Source: Halomarina oriensis (GTDB lineage: Archaea; Halobacteriota; Halobacteria; Halobacteriales; Haloarculaceae). Taken from it: a stretch of 64,000 nt of DNA. The DNA lies in NCBI RefSeq assembly GCF_009791395.1, contig NZ_WSZK01000005.1, forward strand, positions 1 to 64,000. Reading direction: 5' to 3'. The notes under the pieces were generated by a model. It saw nothing but the letters and a program-made list of their open reading frames with translations, did no database searches and was not told where the DNA came from. The first letter of the stretch is position 1; each line of letters begins with the position of its first letter. This document shows positions 32,067 to 42,251 of the stretch, in pieces. A program made the translations under genes and the position numbers.

Positions 32067-32273
32067 ATGAGCCGAGACGACACGACCGTGCTGGCGGACA
32101 TCGACCGTACCGAAACCGAACTCGAATCGCTCGTCGACGACCTGTGGACCGACGGGGTCGTCACGGACGACGACGCCGAGGAGTTCACCCACCGCGTCGA
32201 GACCATCGCCGCAGAGCTGCGTGCCTGCGTCGAGTACGCCGAGGACGGCCCCCTGGCCGACGATGCGAACTGA
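32067..32273 (+). CDS. Small acidic helical protein (68 aa), first of a coupled chain
   Basis: Very acidic and predicted helical (VLADIDRTETELESLVDDLW, AEEFTHRVETIAAEL). The ATG at 32067 fits better than the open frame start at 32037. Its end overlaps the next small gene (ATG at 32263) by 11 bases. No family was recognised. Confidence 0.6.
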   Translation: MSRDDTTVLADIDRTETELESLVDDLWTDGVVTDDDAEEFTHRVETIAAELRACVEYAEDGPLADDAN

Positions 32274-32448
32274 GGCACCGGCGGACGCGAGCGACGCGCC
32301 GCTCGAATCGCCACTCGCGCACGCCCCCGACCCTTCGACGCCGGGCATCGTGACGGTCTACAACCCCCAGGCCGACGGCGAGTCCCTCGCGGCGCAGTGG
32401 CTGACCGTCGACGAAGACACGCTGTACGACCTTTCGGACTGGCGCTGA
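32263..32448 (+). CDS. Small protein (61 aa), second of the chain
   Basis: The C-terminal half, GIVTVYNPQADGESLAAQWLTVDED, follows the pattern of the 62-residue protein at 36335-36523 (DILLYDPTP, then W and an Asp-rich end). They are therefore probably members of one small haloarchaeal family of unknown function. It overlaps the upstream gene by 11 bases, and its TGA overlaps the next ATG (TGATG). Confidence 0.6.
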   Translation: MRTEAPADASDAPLESPLAHAPDPSTPGIVTVYNPQADGESLAAQWLTVDEDTLYDLSDWR

Positions 32449-32528
32449 TGTCGTCGTTCTCCGAGAGCCCCGTGCCCGCCAGCGACGGCGTCGGCGCTGT
32501 CCGGTCGGTCGGAGGTGGCCCACGGTGA
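32448..32528 (+). CDS. Very small ORF (26 aa), third of the chain
   Basis: MSSFSESPVPASDGVGAVRS followed by six more residues. It is linked by TGATG to the gene before and by GTGA to the gene after. With no recognisable domain it may serve only to pass ribosomes along. Confidence 0.4.
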   Translation: MSSFSESPVPASDGVGAVRSVGGGPR

Positions 32529-32698
32529 GTTCCGGGGCTGTGACCGCACCGGTGTCGGCCCGGCACGTCCTGGCCGTGGTCGCGGTGACGACACTCGCGG
32601 CCGCCGCGAGCGCCGGCGTGCCGCTCGTCCCGGCGCTGTCGGCGACTCTCGGCGTGCTCGTGGTCGCGGTGCTCGTCTGCACGGGCGGTGGCCGGTGA
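32525..32698 (+). CDS. Small two-helix membrane protein (57 aa), fourth of the chain
   Basis: It starts with GTG in a GTGA overlap. There are two hydrophobic segments, VLAVVAVTTLAAAASAGVPL and ALSATLGVLVVAVLVC. Its composition fits a genuine short membrane protein. Function unknown. Confidence 0.5.
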   Translation: MSSGAVTAPVSARHVLAVVAVTTLAAAASAGVPLVPALSATLGVLVVAVLVCTGGGR

Positions 32699-32745
32699 CC
32701 GAGAGACCGAAACCGGTATCACCGCCGTTGGGTGAGAATTCGAGT

Positions 32746-33084
32746 ATGTCGAACGACACAGACATCGCCACGGCTCGACGGTTGAGCCTCGGGATGAACG
32801 TCGTGTTCGTCGCGGCCATCCTCGGACTCGTGGCCGGTGTCGTCCTGAACGAAGCGTTGCTCGTCTTTGCGACGCTCGGCGTGTTCGCGCTCGTCGTCGT
32901 CGTCTACGCAGTCGCTCACGTCCAGTTGCACCGACGGGTGGCCGCAGCGAGCGGTGCGAGCGTCACCCGTGACGACTCGCTCGGTGGTGCGCTCGCACTC
33001 ATCCGCCTCAACCTCCTGCTCTACGTGGCGTTCGTGCTCGTGGGGGTCGCCGTCGCAGTCGTCACGGGACTGCTCGTCCTCTGA
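32746..33084 (+). CDS. Small membrane protein with three helices
   Basis: A 112-residue protein. Helices lie at about 15-35 (NVVFVAAILGLVAGVVLNEALL), 40-58 and 88-110. The N-terminus is in the cytoplasm by the positive-inside rule. The ATG at 32746 is preferred to the longer open frame, which covers the preceding small gene. No family was recognised. Confidence 0.65.
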   Translation: MSNDTDIATARRLSLGMNVVFVAAILGLVAGVVLNEALLVFATLGVFALVVVVYAVAHVQLHRRVAAASGASVTRDDSLGGALALIRLNLLLYVAFVLVGVAVAVVTGLLVL

Positions 33085-33220
33085 CTGCCCGTCTCCCACC
33101 CGGATTTCGGTGGACTCGCCTCTGACAGTACGACGCTCTCACGCCGCACGTGTCGATAGGATGTCACCATTTACATCCCTGTCCGGGACGTGCGACGACC
33201 GTGCCCAACCACTCGTTAAA

Positions 33221-33235
33221 TCACGGTTATCGTGA
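33221..33235. promoter_or_regulatory. Short inverted repeat upstream of the deacetylase gene
   Basis: TCACG GTTAT CGTGA: 5-bp arms, 80 bases before the ATG at 33315. It could be an operator; the arms are short, so chance is possible. Confidence 0.3.
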
Positions 33236-33314
33236 CCATGCAGTTCGTTAGCATGGACTAGTCCAAATGTAGCGACATTGTAACTTAATCTCAGAGGAGT
33301 AATCGGACAGATAG

Positions 33315-34430
33315 ATGACTGGTACCGTCACCATCAGCCTCGAACTCGAACTCGGGTGGGGTGTCACCCGGTTCGGGATGTTGGACAAGATATCGCCGGG
33401 TCGAGAGCGAGAGACCACCCGTCTCGACGCTCTCCTCGACCGGTGTGCTCTCTCGGACGTCCCCATCACGTTCAACGTCGTCGGCCACCTCCTGCTGGCC
33501 GAGTGCGACGGCCACCACGAGGGGCCGTACCCCGACGACTGGTGGGACATCGACCCCGGAAGCTCCGTCTACGAAGCCCCCAAGTTCTACGCCCCGGACC
33601 TGGTCGAGGCGATTCGGGAGTCCCCGACGCCACACGAGATCTGCACGCACACGTTCTCGCACATCGAGTGTGCCGAGGTCCCGGAAGAGACCGTCGCTCA
33701 CGACCTGCGTACGGCACACGCGGCCCACGAGCGGTTCGGCCTCGACGACGTCGTCTCGCTGGTCCCGCCACGACACAGTACCCCGCCCCGGGACGTCCTC
33801 CGCGAGGTCGGTATCGAGACGGTTCGCGTGCCCCACTACCGGTCGTCGGAGTTCGGCGACCCGAGGACGCCGCTCCACAAACTGCGTGAGATCATCACCG
33901 GACCGCACCCCGTCGCGGAGCCACATCTCGTCGACGGTGTCGTCGAGACGTACTCGCCGGTGTACAAGACCCTCGCCGCCGAGTACCTCCCACTGGGCGA
34001 GTACGATACGCACCCCGCGTACCGCTGGATACCGACCAGCGTCGGCAAGCGACTCCACCGCCGATACCACCGGAGAGCGCTCGACCGAGCCGTCGAAACC
34101 GGGGGGCACGTCCACTTCTGGAGTCACCTCTACGACATCGCAACCGACGAGCAGTGGCCACAGATAGACGCACTGCTCGCCGACATCGGTGAACGGGTCG
34201 AACGAGGGGAACTGGAGGTCAAGACGATGGCCGAACTGAACCGCGACGTTCGGCGGGAACTCGAAGGGCCGACGACGGCCGAGGAACGGCCGGACGTGGT
34301 GGAACTCCCCGAGACGACTGCCGGGCCCGCTGAGGCGACCGACGAGCGACCGGAGGCCGTCGAACGCCGGCCGGAGGTGGTCGAGGACCGACCGAACGTG
34401 GCCGACGAACAGCCGACGGTGACCCGGTGA
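33315..34430 (+). CDS. Polysaccharide deacetylase-like protein (NodB fold)
   Basis: A 371-residue carbohydrate esterase 4-type protein. The N-terminal strand TISLELELGWG stands where the catalytic Asp-Asp motif usually is, with Glu instead of Asp. The metal-binding His pair is in ICTHTFSHIEC, and RHSTPPRDVLREVG follows. Residues of about 310-371 form a Glu/Val/Arg/Pro-rich repetitive tail. It would remove acetyl groups from a sugar or glycan. A TAACTTAATC box lies about 37 bases upstream. The stop overlaps the formyltransferase GTG (GTGA). Confidence 0.82.
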   Translation: MTGTVTISLELELGWGVTRFGMLDKISPGRERETTRLDALLDRCALSDVPITFNVVGHLLLAECDGHHEGPYPDDWWDIDPGSSVYEAPKFYAPDLVEAIRESPTPHEICTHTFSHIECAEVPEETVAHDLRTAHAAHERFGLDDVVSLVPPRHSTPPRDVLREVGIETVRVPHYRSSEFGDPRTPLHKLREIITGPHPVAEPHLVDGVVETYSPVYKTLAAEYLPLGEYDTHPAYRWIPTSVGKRLHRRYHRRALDRAVETGGHVHFWSHLYDIATDEQWPQIDALLADIGERVERGELEVKTMAELNRDVRRELEGPTTAEERPDVVELPETTAGPAEATDERPEAVERRPEVVEDRPNVADEQPTVTR

Positions 34431-35299
34431 GCTCCGCCGACACGACCGAGGGGAGTGCGGTGGCGACCGACGAGGACGCGACACCGGTCGCGGCGACCCT
34501 CCTGCTCGACGGCCCGGCGATGCGGCGCTGGGCGGCCGCTGCCGTCGCCCGAGCGATCGACGACGGCGTGCTCTCGGTCGAGCGCGTCGTCATCAACGAC
34601 GACGTCGCCGCCAGCCTCGACGACGACGGGGTGGCGACCCTCCGTCGCTACGTCGATACGGCACGCGACTACGGGGTGTGGACACCGGTCTCCGCGTACC
34701 GAAGCGTCGTCGCCCCGCCCGCCCATCTGGAGTGGGTCGACCTCGACGACCTCCCGTGGGCGGACGTCCCCCGCGTGCTCTGTACGCCACAGCCAGCGGA
34801 GACGTTCGGGCAGGTCCTCCCGACAGAGGTGGTCGACACCGTCGCTGCGGAGACAGACGTCGTGGTCCGGTTCGGGTTCGGCATCGTCAAGGGCGACATC
34901 CTCACCGAACCGGACCACGGCGTCCTCAGCTTCCACCACGGTGACGTCCGGCGATACCGTGGTCGACCCGTCGGTGTGTGGGAGTACATCGACGGTGCTC
35001 ACGAGGGCGGCGTCACCCTCCAGCGTCTCACCGAGACGCTCGACGGCGGAGCCGTCGTGGCCTTCGAGTCGGTCAACCTCTCGGACGCCGAGACGTGGCC
35101 CGACGTCGAACGCCGCCTGTACGCCGCGTCCGAGGGGATGCTCTCGACCGGACTCGCTTCGCTCCGTGCTGGGGAGTCCCCGGAGCGAATCGACTCGGAC
35201 GACCTCGGCCCGCTGTACACGACCCCCGGCGCGCGCGAGACGGTGCGGTTCCTCGTGAAGAACACGGTCGGGATGGCGCGACGGGTCCTCGCTCGCTGA
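34427..35299 (+). CDS. Formyltransferase-family protein
   Basis: A 290-residue protein of the formyl-THF-dependent transferase family. The core GVLSFHHGDVRRYRGRPVGVWE matches the NxH/LPxYRG region of Met-tRNA formyltransferase, with Ser in place of Asn. It keeps the His and the following GGVTLQ...LDGGAVV. In sugar clusters such enzymes N-formylate amino sugars on nucleotide carriers. Coupling to the deacetylase gene suggests deacetylation then formylation (inference). It starts with GTG overlapping the upstream stop. Confidence 0.8.
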   Translation: MSSADTTEGSAVATDEDATPVAATLLLDGPAMRRWAAAAVARAIDDGVLSVERVVINDDVAASLDDDGVATLRRYVDTARDYGVWTPVSAYRSVVAPPAHLEWVDLDDLPWADVPRVLCTPQPAETFGQVLPTEVVDTVAAETDVVVRFGFGIVKGDILTEPDHGVLSFHHGDVRRYRGRPVGVWEYIDGAHEGGVTLQRLTETLDGGAVVAFESVNLSDAETWPDVERRLYAASEGMLSTGLASLRAGESPERIDSDDLGPLYTTPGARETVRFLVKNTVGMARRVLAR

Positions 35300-35381
35300 C
35301 CCCACCGGCCGGTTCGACCACCGTCGGTCGCGTCGACGCCGAATCCGATGGTTCCAAGTCCGACGCGTCCCGAACGGGGGT

Positions 35382-36215
35382 ATGAACGAACCAGGGGGAC
35401 AGGCGCTGTTAGACCAGGCGACCCTGGCCGAACGCGCCGAGGCCGACGACGCTCCCGCGTGGCTGGCCGACCACTGGCGGACGTTCAGCGGCGGACTCCT
35501 CGGCGAGCACAACGGTACGCCGTTCCCGTGTCACTTCGGCAGCGAGTCCGTCCGGGCCGGCGACCCGCTGTACACGGCCGTCCCCTCGATGACCGACCGT
35601 GACGCGCTGTTGGGACTGCGAGACACGCTGTACGAGTACCTCCAGGTCTACGAGGACCACGCCGACCGTGCGTCGCTGGTGACGTTCTTCCGTCCCTCGC
35701 CGAACGTGACGACGGAGGCCGACTACCACGAGGCGCTCTGGCACGTCCTCCAGTTCCTCCACGTCCACGACCCCGAACCGTGGCCCGCGGACATCCCGAC
35801 CGACCCCGACGACGCCGAGTGGGAGTTCTCGTTCGCGGGCGTCCCGATGTTCCCGACCTGTCGCGCCCCGTTCTACGACCAGCGGCGCAGTCGCTACTGC
35901 CCCGTCGGCCTCGAAATCACCTTCCAGCCACGCGCACTGTTCGAGAACCTCGGCGTCACCGCCGACACCGACGCCGGGCAGCGTGCCCGCGAGGTCATTC
36001 AAGAACGTCTGGAGACCTACGACGGCGTCTGCCCCCACGCCGACCTCGGGGACTGGGGTATCGAGGGCGACCGCGAGTGGCCCCAGTACATGTTCAGCGA
36101 GGACGACTCGCAGGCCCCCGACGAGTGTCCGATGACGGTCACCCGCGAGCATCCGCGTATCGACCCGAAGTTCGACCCCGGTCTCGAAACTCTCCTGGAG
36201 ACACCGCGGCCGTAA
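35382..36215 (+). CDS. YqcI/YcgG family protein
   Basis: A 277-residue soluble protein with the family motifs FPCHFGSESVRAGDPLY near the N-terminus, LVTFFRPSPN in the middle, and SFAGVPMFPTCRAPFYDQRRSRYCPVGLEITFQPR in the second half. It contains several cysteines that could bind metal or haem. The biochemical role of this family is not established. It has its own promoter region of 80 bases after the formyltransferase. Confidence 0.88.
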   Translation: MNEPGGQALLDQATLAERAEADDAPAWLADHWRTFSGGLLGEHNGTPFPCHFGSESVRAGDPLYTAVPSMTDRDALLGLRDTLYEYLQVYEDHADRASLVTFFRPSPNVTTEADYHEALWHVLQFLHVHDPEPWPADIPTDPDDAEWEFSFAGVPMFPTCRAPFYDQRRSRYCPVGLEITFQPRALFENLGVTADTDAGQRAREVIQERLETYDGVCPHADLGDWGIEGDREWPQYMFSEDDSQAPDECPMTVTREHPRIDPKFDPGLETLLETPRP

Positions 36216-36300
36216 TCCGACGGTCTCGTGTGGCAGGACCGCCCGACGCGTCGCCCGTCGTCATGGAGCCGTTCCGGGGAAACCGTTCCGGTAGCGAGTA

Positions 36301-36314
36301 ATTACCTATATTCC
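36301..36314 (+). promoter_or_regulatory. ATTAC-type promoter of the small protein gene
   Basis: ATTACCTATATTCC begins 34 bases before the ATG at 36335, consistent with a leaderless transcript. Confidence 0.5.
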
Positions 36315-36334
36315 GAGAGGTTGCAGACCCGACC

Positions 36335-36523
36335 ATGGCAGCGAGTGACCCCGACACCGACGTCCGCGTCGCCGACCACCCCCGCATCGACCTCGAAGCG
36401 TGTCAGACCGAAGACGGCGACATCCTGCTGTACGACCCGACGCCGGGTCACGACACGGCGGACGCCGGCCGGTGGATTCGCGCCGACCCCGACGGCTGTG
36501 TCGACCTGAACGAGTCACACTGA
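36335..36523 (+). CDS. Small haloarchaeal protein (62 aa)
   Basis: Acidic protein with DGDILLYDPTPGHDTADAGRWIRADPDG, the same pattern as the C-terminal half of the 61-residue protein at 32263-32448. Function unknown. A leaderless promoter supports the start. Confidence 0.65.
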   Translation: MAASDPDTDVRVADHPRIDLEACQTEDGDILLYDPTPGHDTADAGRWIRADPDGCVDLNESH

Positions 36524-36645
36524 GCGGTCGCTCCGCGGTCGAGCGTCGAACGAAAACCGCTGTCTTCTCCGGTCGGACTACTCGTCAGTGCCGTCGACGG
36601 TGACGGCGACGGCGAACGAGGCCCGTCCCACGACTGGGTGCGCGG

Positions 36646-37854
36646 TCAGCCCCGGTTGTACCAGACGTCGACGTGTCTCCGGGGTCCGTAGGACTTGCTG
36701 ACGACGTCGAGGCGGCCGTCGCCGTCCAGGTCGACGAGTTTCGCCTCGTGAGTCTCGACACCGCGCTCGATGACCTGCTGGTCGAACGTGCCGTCGCCGC
36801 GGTTGACGAACGCGTAGAGGACCGGGTCGTCGTTGTGGCGGTGGGCCATCTCGCCGACGACGACGTCGAGGTGGCCGTCGCCGGTCAGGTCCCCCACCTG
36901 CAGACTGTGTGGGCAGTAGAGTTCGTCGGCGAGCAGGTGTTCGGTCCACGTCTCGCCGTCGTAGTCGAACCAGCCGACCCGACCGGGATGTGTGCCGTAC
37001 AGCGGGGCGTCACCCTCGCTCAACAGGAGTTCCGGGTCGCCGTCGCCGTCGAGGTCCGCCACGGCCACACGGGTCTTCTCCCAGCCCTCGGCGACGATCT
37101 CGCGTTCCCAGCGCTCGCCGTCGGCACCGTCGTCCGTGCGGTGGTAGACGTGTGGCCCGGCGACGAGTTCCGAGCGGCCGTCGCCGTCGACGTCACCGAC
37201 CCACAGGCCTTCGAGGTCGACCCCTTCGTCGACGACGTGACAGTCGGTCGTCGGCCACGGTTCGAGCGTCGGGTCCTCGGGAACGTCGTAGTAGAACACC
37301 GTCTCGGCCTCCTGTGAGAGACCGACCAGTTCGTCCTCGCCGTCGTCGTCGACGTCCGCGACGAGCAGGTCGTGGTACTTCTGGAAGCGGTCGGTGACGA
37401 GGAAGCGCTCCCACTCCTCGCGTGGGTCCTCGGGCTGGCGGAACCAGTAGACGTCCGAACCGTCGTAGCCCTGTCCGACGAGGAGGTCGGTGCGGCCGTC
37501 GCCGTCGACGTCGGCCAGACACGCCCCCACGTCGAGGTGGAGGTGCTTCTCGGTGGTGAGTGCGTGGCGCTCCCAGTCGCCGTCGCCGCGGTTCTCGTAC
37601 CAGACGACGGGGGTCTCCAGCCGTTGGAAGACGGCCTCCATCCCCGGGAGTTGGCGGACGAGGATGCGTTTGCCGGCGAGAGAGAGCTCCGGTCGGGCAC
37701 CGAGGCCGCTGACGATGACGTCTGGGCGGCCGTTGCCGGTCAGGTCGGTCACTTCGCAGGTGCTGAGAAGCCCCACGGGTGGGCTGTCGTCGAGACGTTG
37801 GTGGCGAAAGCGGAGGGCGTCGCCGGTCGCGTGTTCGCGGTCCGGTGTCTGCAT
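36646..37854 (-). CDS. FG-GAP/VCBS-repeat protein without a visible signal peptide
   Basis: A 402-residue beta-propeller protein with seven or so blades, each carrying a calcium motif (DLTGNGRPDVIV, DVDGDGRTDLLVG, DVDDDGEDELVG, DVDGDGRSELVAG, DLDGDGDPELLLS, DLTGDGHLDVVVG, DLDGDGRLDVVS). Unlike the related protein at 21717-22979 it has no signal helix, so it may be cytoplasmic or exported by an unknown route. The start is supported by ATTACGATACC 33 bases upstream. It is divergent from the epimerase at 37997. Confidence 0.85.
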   Translation of the reverse strand: MQTPDREHATGDALRFRHQRLDDSPPVGLLSTCEVTDLTGNGRPDVIVSGLGARPELSLAGKRILVRQLPGMEAVFQRLETPVVWYENRGDGDWERHALTTEKHLHLDVGACLADVDGDGRTDLLVGQGYDGSDVYWFRQPEDPREEWERFLVTDRFQKYHDLLVADVDDDGEDELVGLSQEAETVFYYDVPEDPTLEPWPTTDCHVVDEGVDLEGLWVGDVDGDGRSELVAGPHVYHRTDDGADGERWEREIVAEGWEKTRVAVADLDGDGDPELLLSEGDAPLYGTHPGRVGWFDYDGETWTEHLLADELYCPHSLQVGDLTGDGHLDVVVGEMAHRHNDDPVLYAFVNRGDGTFDQQVIERGVETHEAKLVDLDGDGRLDVVSKSYGPRRHVDVWYNRG

Positions 37855-37876
37855 GTGACGAGTATCGCGGTCGGGT

Positions 37877-37887
37877 GGTATCGTAAT
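37877..37887 (-). promoter_or_regulatory. ATTAC-type promoter of the FG-GAP gene
   Basis: ATTACGATACC on the minus strand, 33 bases before the ATG at 37854. Confidence 0.55.
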
Positions 37888-37962
37888 AGCCGGACTAAAC
37901 GACGACGGGAGGCCGACTCCCCCGGAGTGTGAGGGTCACGTGACACGGGGGATAGAACGTCC

Positions 37963-37973
37963 ATAACGAAACC
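37963..37973 (+). promoter_or_regulatory. ATAAC-type promoter of the sugar epimerase gene
   Basis: ATAACGAAACC begins 34 bases before the ATG at 37997. A GGAGGGG run lies between them and would be of little use in a leaderless mRNA. Confidence 0.55.
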
Positions 37974-37996
37974 ACCCGGAGGGGTAGCCCGAGAGT

Positions 37997-38917
37997 ATGG
38001 AGATCGCTGGCCGAACGGTGCTCGTCACGGGTGGTGCGGGGTTCATCGGGAGCCACCTCGTCGACGCGCTCGTCGGGGAGAACGAGGTGCGTGTACTGGA
38101 CGACTTCTCGACCGGGAGCGAAGAGAACTGCCACCGCGACGCGACGGTCGTTCGTGGGGACGTCTGTGACTCGCGGGCGCTCGACAGGGCGATGGACGGC
38201 GTCGACCTCGTCTTCCACGAAGCGGCGAACGCCAGCGTCACCCGGTCGGTCGACGACCCCGTCGAGAGTCACCGTATCAACAGCGGCGGGACGCTCGGAC
38301 TGTTCGAGCGTGCCCGCGAGGAGGACGCACGCGTGGTCGTCGCCTCCTCGACGGCCATCTACGGGGACCCGACGCACGTCCCCGTCACCGAGGACGAACC
38401 GACGACGCCACAGTCACCCTACGGCGTCGAGAAACTGGCGACCGACCACTACGCCCGACTCTACTACGAACTCTACGGACTGGAGACGGTCGCGCTTCGG
38501 TACTTCAACGTCTACGGCCCCCGGCAGGCCGGCGGCGAGTACAGCGGCGTCATCACCGCGTTCCTCGAACAGGCGTGTGCGGGCCAGGACATCACCGTCG
38601 AGGGCGACGGCTCACAGATTCGAGACTTCGTCCACGTCAGCGACGTCGTACAGGCGAACCTGCTGGCCGCGACGACCGACCACGTCGGTGAGGGGTACAA
38701 CGTCGGGACGGGACGAAGCGTGAGCATCCTCGACCTCGCGGAGTTGATCCGGGACCTCTCCGGGTCGCGGTCTGAGATCGTCCACATCGACGAGCGGCCG
38801 GGGGACATCCGTGCGAGTCGAGCGGACATCTCGAAGGCACGGGAGCACCTCTCGTTCGAACCGACCGTCTCGCTCAGGGAGGGTCTCGGCGGACTCGTCC
38901 GCCAGCCTGCTCGCTGA
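37997..38917 (+). CDS. NAD-dependent nucleotide-sugar epimerase/dehydratase
   Basis: A 306-residue short-chain dehydrogenase of the UDP-glucose 4-epimerase group. It has the Rossmann motif VTGGAGFIGSHLVDAL, the acidic binding residue in VLDDFSTG, the catalytic SPYGVEKLATD (YxxxK), and the family hallmark RYFNVYGPRQ. It converts one UDP-sugar into another for glycan assembly; the substrate is not decided by sequence. Its leaderless promoter belongs to the local ATAAC group. Confidence 0.92.
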   Translation: MEIAGRTVLVTGGAGFIGSHLVDALVGENEVRVLDDFSTGSEENCHRDATVVRGDVCDSRALDRAMDGVDLVFHEAANASVTRSVDDPVESHRINSGGTLGLFERAREEDARVVVASSTAIYGDPTHVPVTEDEPTTPQSPYGVEKLATDHYARLYYELYGLETVALRYFNVYGPRQAGGEYSGVITAFLEQACAGQDITVEGDGSQIRDFVHVSDVVQANLLAATTDHVGEGYNVGTGRSVSILDLAELIRDLSGSRSEIVHIDERPGDIRASRADISKAREHLSFEPTVSLREGLGGLVRQPAR

Positions 38918-39331
38918 ACAGACACTCCTCACTACCGGAGTGTGACCTGTTGTGTCCGTTCGTTGTCTGTTCCCCAGAACTACCAGTTCGAGTGACAACC
39001 GGCAACAATGGCCCGCAGTGCTCCGGTTTCGCCGTGTTAAATAGTCGGATACTGGAGATGTTCGTTCACGAAACGGAGTATGTATTCGCACCGACTGCAA
39101 CGTGTCGGGGGCGAAGTTGCATCAGATGCATAAATCAGTTACTTATTAAGCTTGTCACGCTATACATAGCAACCACTGACGCAGCATCGTGGGGATGCAC
39201 GAGGTCCGACCCGTATCGTGGCGGATAACGTCCCGAAACGGTCGGCTTAACGGTCCAACGCGGTCCAACACGCGGTCGAACGCTCGAACCGCACCGGTGC
39301 AGCCAGCTGCGGCCAGCCACAGGTGGAACAC
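38918..39331. other. Intergenic region with lower GC and a small inverted repeat
   Basis: No gene is recognised. GC is markedly lower near 39000-39180. It contains TGCAT-CAG-ATGCA at 39118-39130 and a TTATTAAGCTTG stretch. A GGCTTAACGG element at 39242-39251 could serve the regulator gene at 39332, giving a leader of about 60 bases that carries AGGTGG just before the ATG. The long leader suggests this regulator is itself regulated. Confidence 0.4.
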
Positions 39332-39949
39332 ATGAGTATATCCAACACAACGGCGCAGACGCAAACGCAGGCGCAGAGCGACGTCATCGAGGAACCGCCT
39401 CGCCTCCCGCTCGACACGGTCTTCGAGATACTGAAGAACCGTCGTCGCCGCGACATCCTCCAGTATCTCTGGCAGCACGAGGGGACGGCGAACATCGGTG
39501 AGTTGGCCGAACACATCGCGGCACTGGAGAACGACATCGAGGTCTCAGCGCTCTCGTCGTCCCAGCGCAAGCGCGTCTACATCGGCCTCTACCAGTGTCA
39601 CCTCCCGAAGATGGACGACGCTGGCATCGTCGACTTCGACAAGCACCGCGGGACCGTCGAACTGTGCGAGGCGGCGTCCGAACTGACACCGTATCTCACG
39701 CTCGACGAACCCGAACAGACCGACCTCCCGACGACCAGCCTGGCCGTCTCCCTGGTCGTCGGTGCGCTCGTCCCGATGGGCGTCCTGGGACTGGGGCCGC
39801 TGAGCGCGGTCCCCGTCATCGGGTGGGCGCTGGTGAGCACCGTCACACTGCTGGCTGTGACGTTCGCCCAGCTCGCCGACGGTGACCTCGCCGACCTCGC
39901 CGCGTTCGACACGCTTCGGACCCGGCTGGTCAGCGAGCCGTCGTCCTGA
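39332..39949 (+). CDS. DUF7344-type HTH regulator with membrane tail
   Basis: A 205-residue protein. Residues of about 25-115 form the winged-helix domain: LPLDTVFEILKNRRRRDILQYLW, then an EL-rich helix and RVYIGLYQCHLPKMDDAGIVDFD. This is the haloarchaeal DUF7344 pattern. Two C-terminal hydrophobic helices (about 145-185) suggest membrane attachment. AGGTGG lies 5 bases before the ATG, which decides this start over the GTG at 39323. It probably controls nearby polysaccharide genes (inference from position). Confidence 0.82.
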   Translation: MSISNTTAQTQTQAQSDVIEEPPRLPLDTVFEILKNRRRRDILQYLWQHEGTANIGELAEHIAALENDIEVSALSSSQRKRVYIGLYQCHLPKMDDAGIVDFDKHRGTVELCEAASELTPYLTLDEPEQTDLPTTSLAVSLVVGALVPMGVLGLGPLSAVPVIGWALVSTVTLLAVTFAQLADGDLADLAAFDTLRTRLVSEPSS

Positions 39950-40080
39950 GCGAGCCCCGAAACGGCCTTCTGTGGGCCGTACCGGGTGTAACGATTGGCT
40001 ACCGGCGAGTTACTGTTCGCTTCTCTACGATAACCGGTACGTAACAAAGGCCGTTTGTGCCGTTGCTCTCGTCGATAACA

Positions 40081-40145
40081 ATGTTCATCTGGCGCACGAG
40101 TCACGGCCATACACCGTCGACGACGGATCGGGCGGAGGACCGCTG

Positions 40146-40146
<1 letters not shown>
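40081..40146 (+). CDS. Leader ORF (21 codons) overlapping the glmS start
   Basis: An ATG at 40081 opens a short frame beginning MFIWRTSHGHTPSTTD. Its TGA overlaps the glmS ATG as TGATG, and GGAGG for glmS lies inside it. A GTAACAAAGGCC element at 40041-40052 lies 40 bases upstream, looser than in the other leader ORFs. GlmS must start with Met-Cys, so the long leader is real. That this ORF is translated is inferred. Confidence 0.4.
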
Positions 40147-41963
<1,817 letters not shown>

Positions 41964-42251
41964 CGGGTCGGACTGACTCTCGTTTTCGCGTGGCGACGGC
42001 GGCCGTCGCCACGGCCTCGTTTCGCAGTGACTGCAACCAACGTGTCGGCGAGTCGGAGCACTCGGTAGTGGCTGTGAGTGGGGGTATGGTCCCCATACCC
42101 GTCGAACGGGCTCGGCCAAGCCATTTATGCCGGTTCGCACGAACTGCGGTAGTAGAGTTCAGTCACCGCCTACGTCGGACCGTCGGGATTCGTGACAGTC
42201 GCACAATACTATGGGTACATATGGCTCGCCGGTGGACGGAAGCACGAACGG

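Noticed and set aside
39297-39335. GTG-initiated short ORF ending in ATGA at the DUF7344 regulator start
   Set aside because: It resembles the leader ORFs but has a GTG, and its promoter spacing is off; not strong enough to include.
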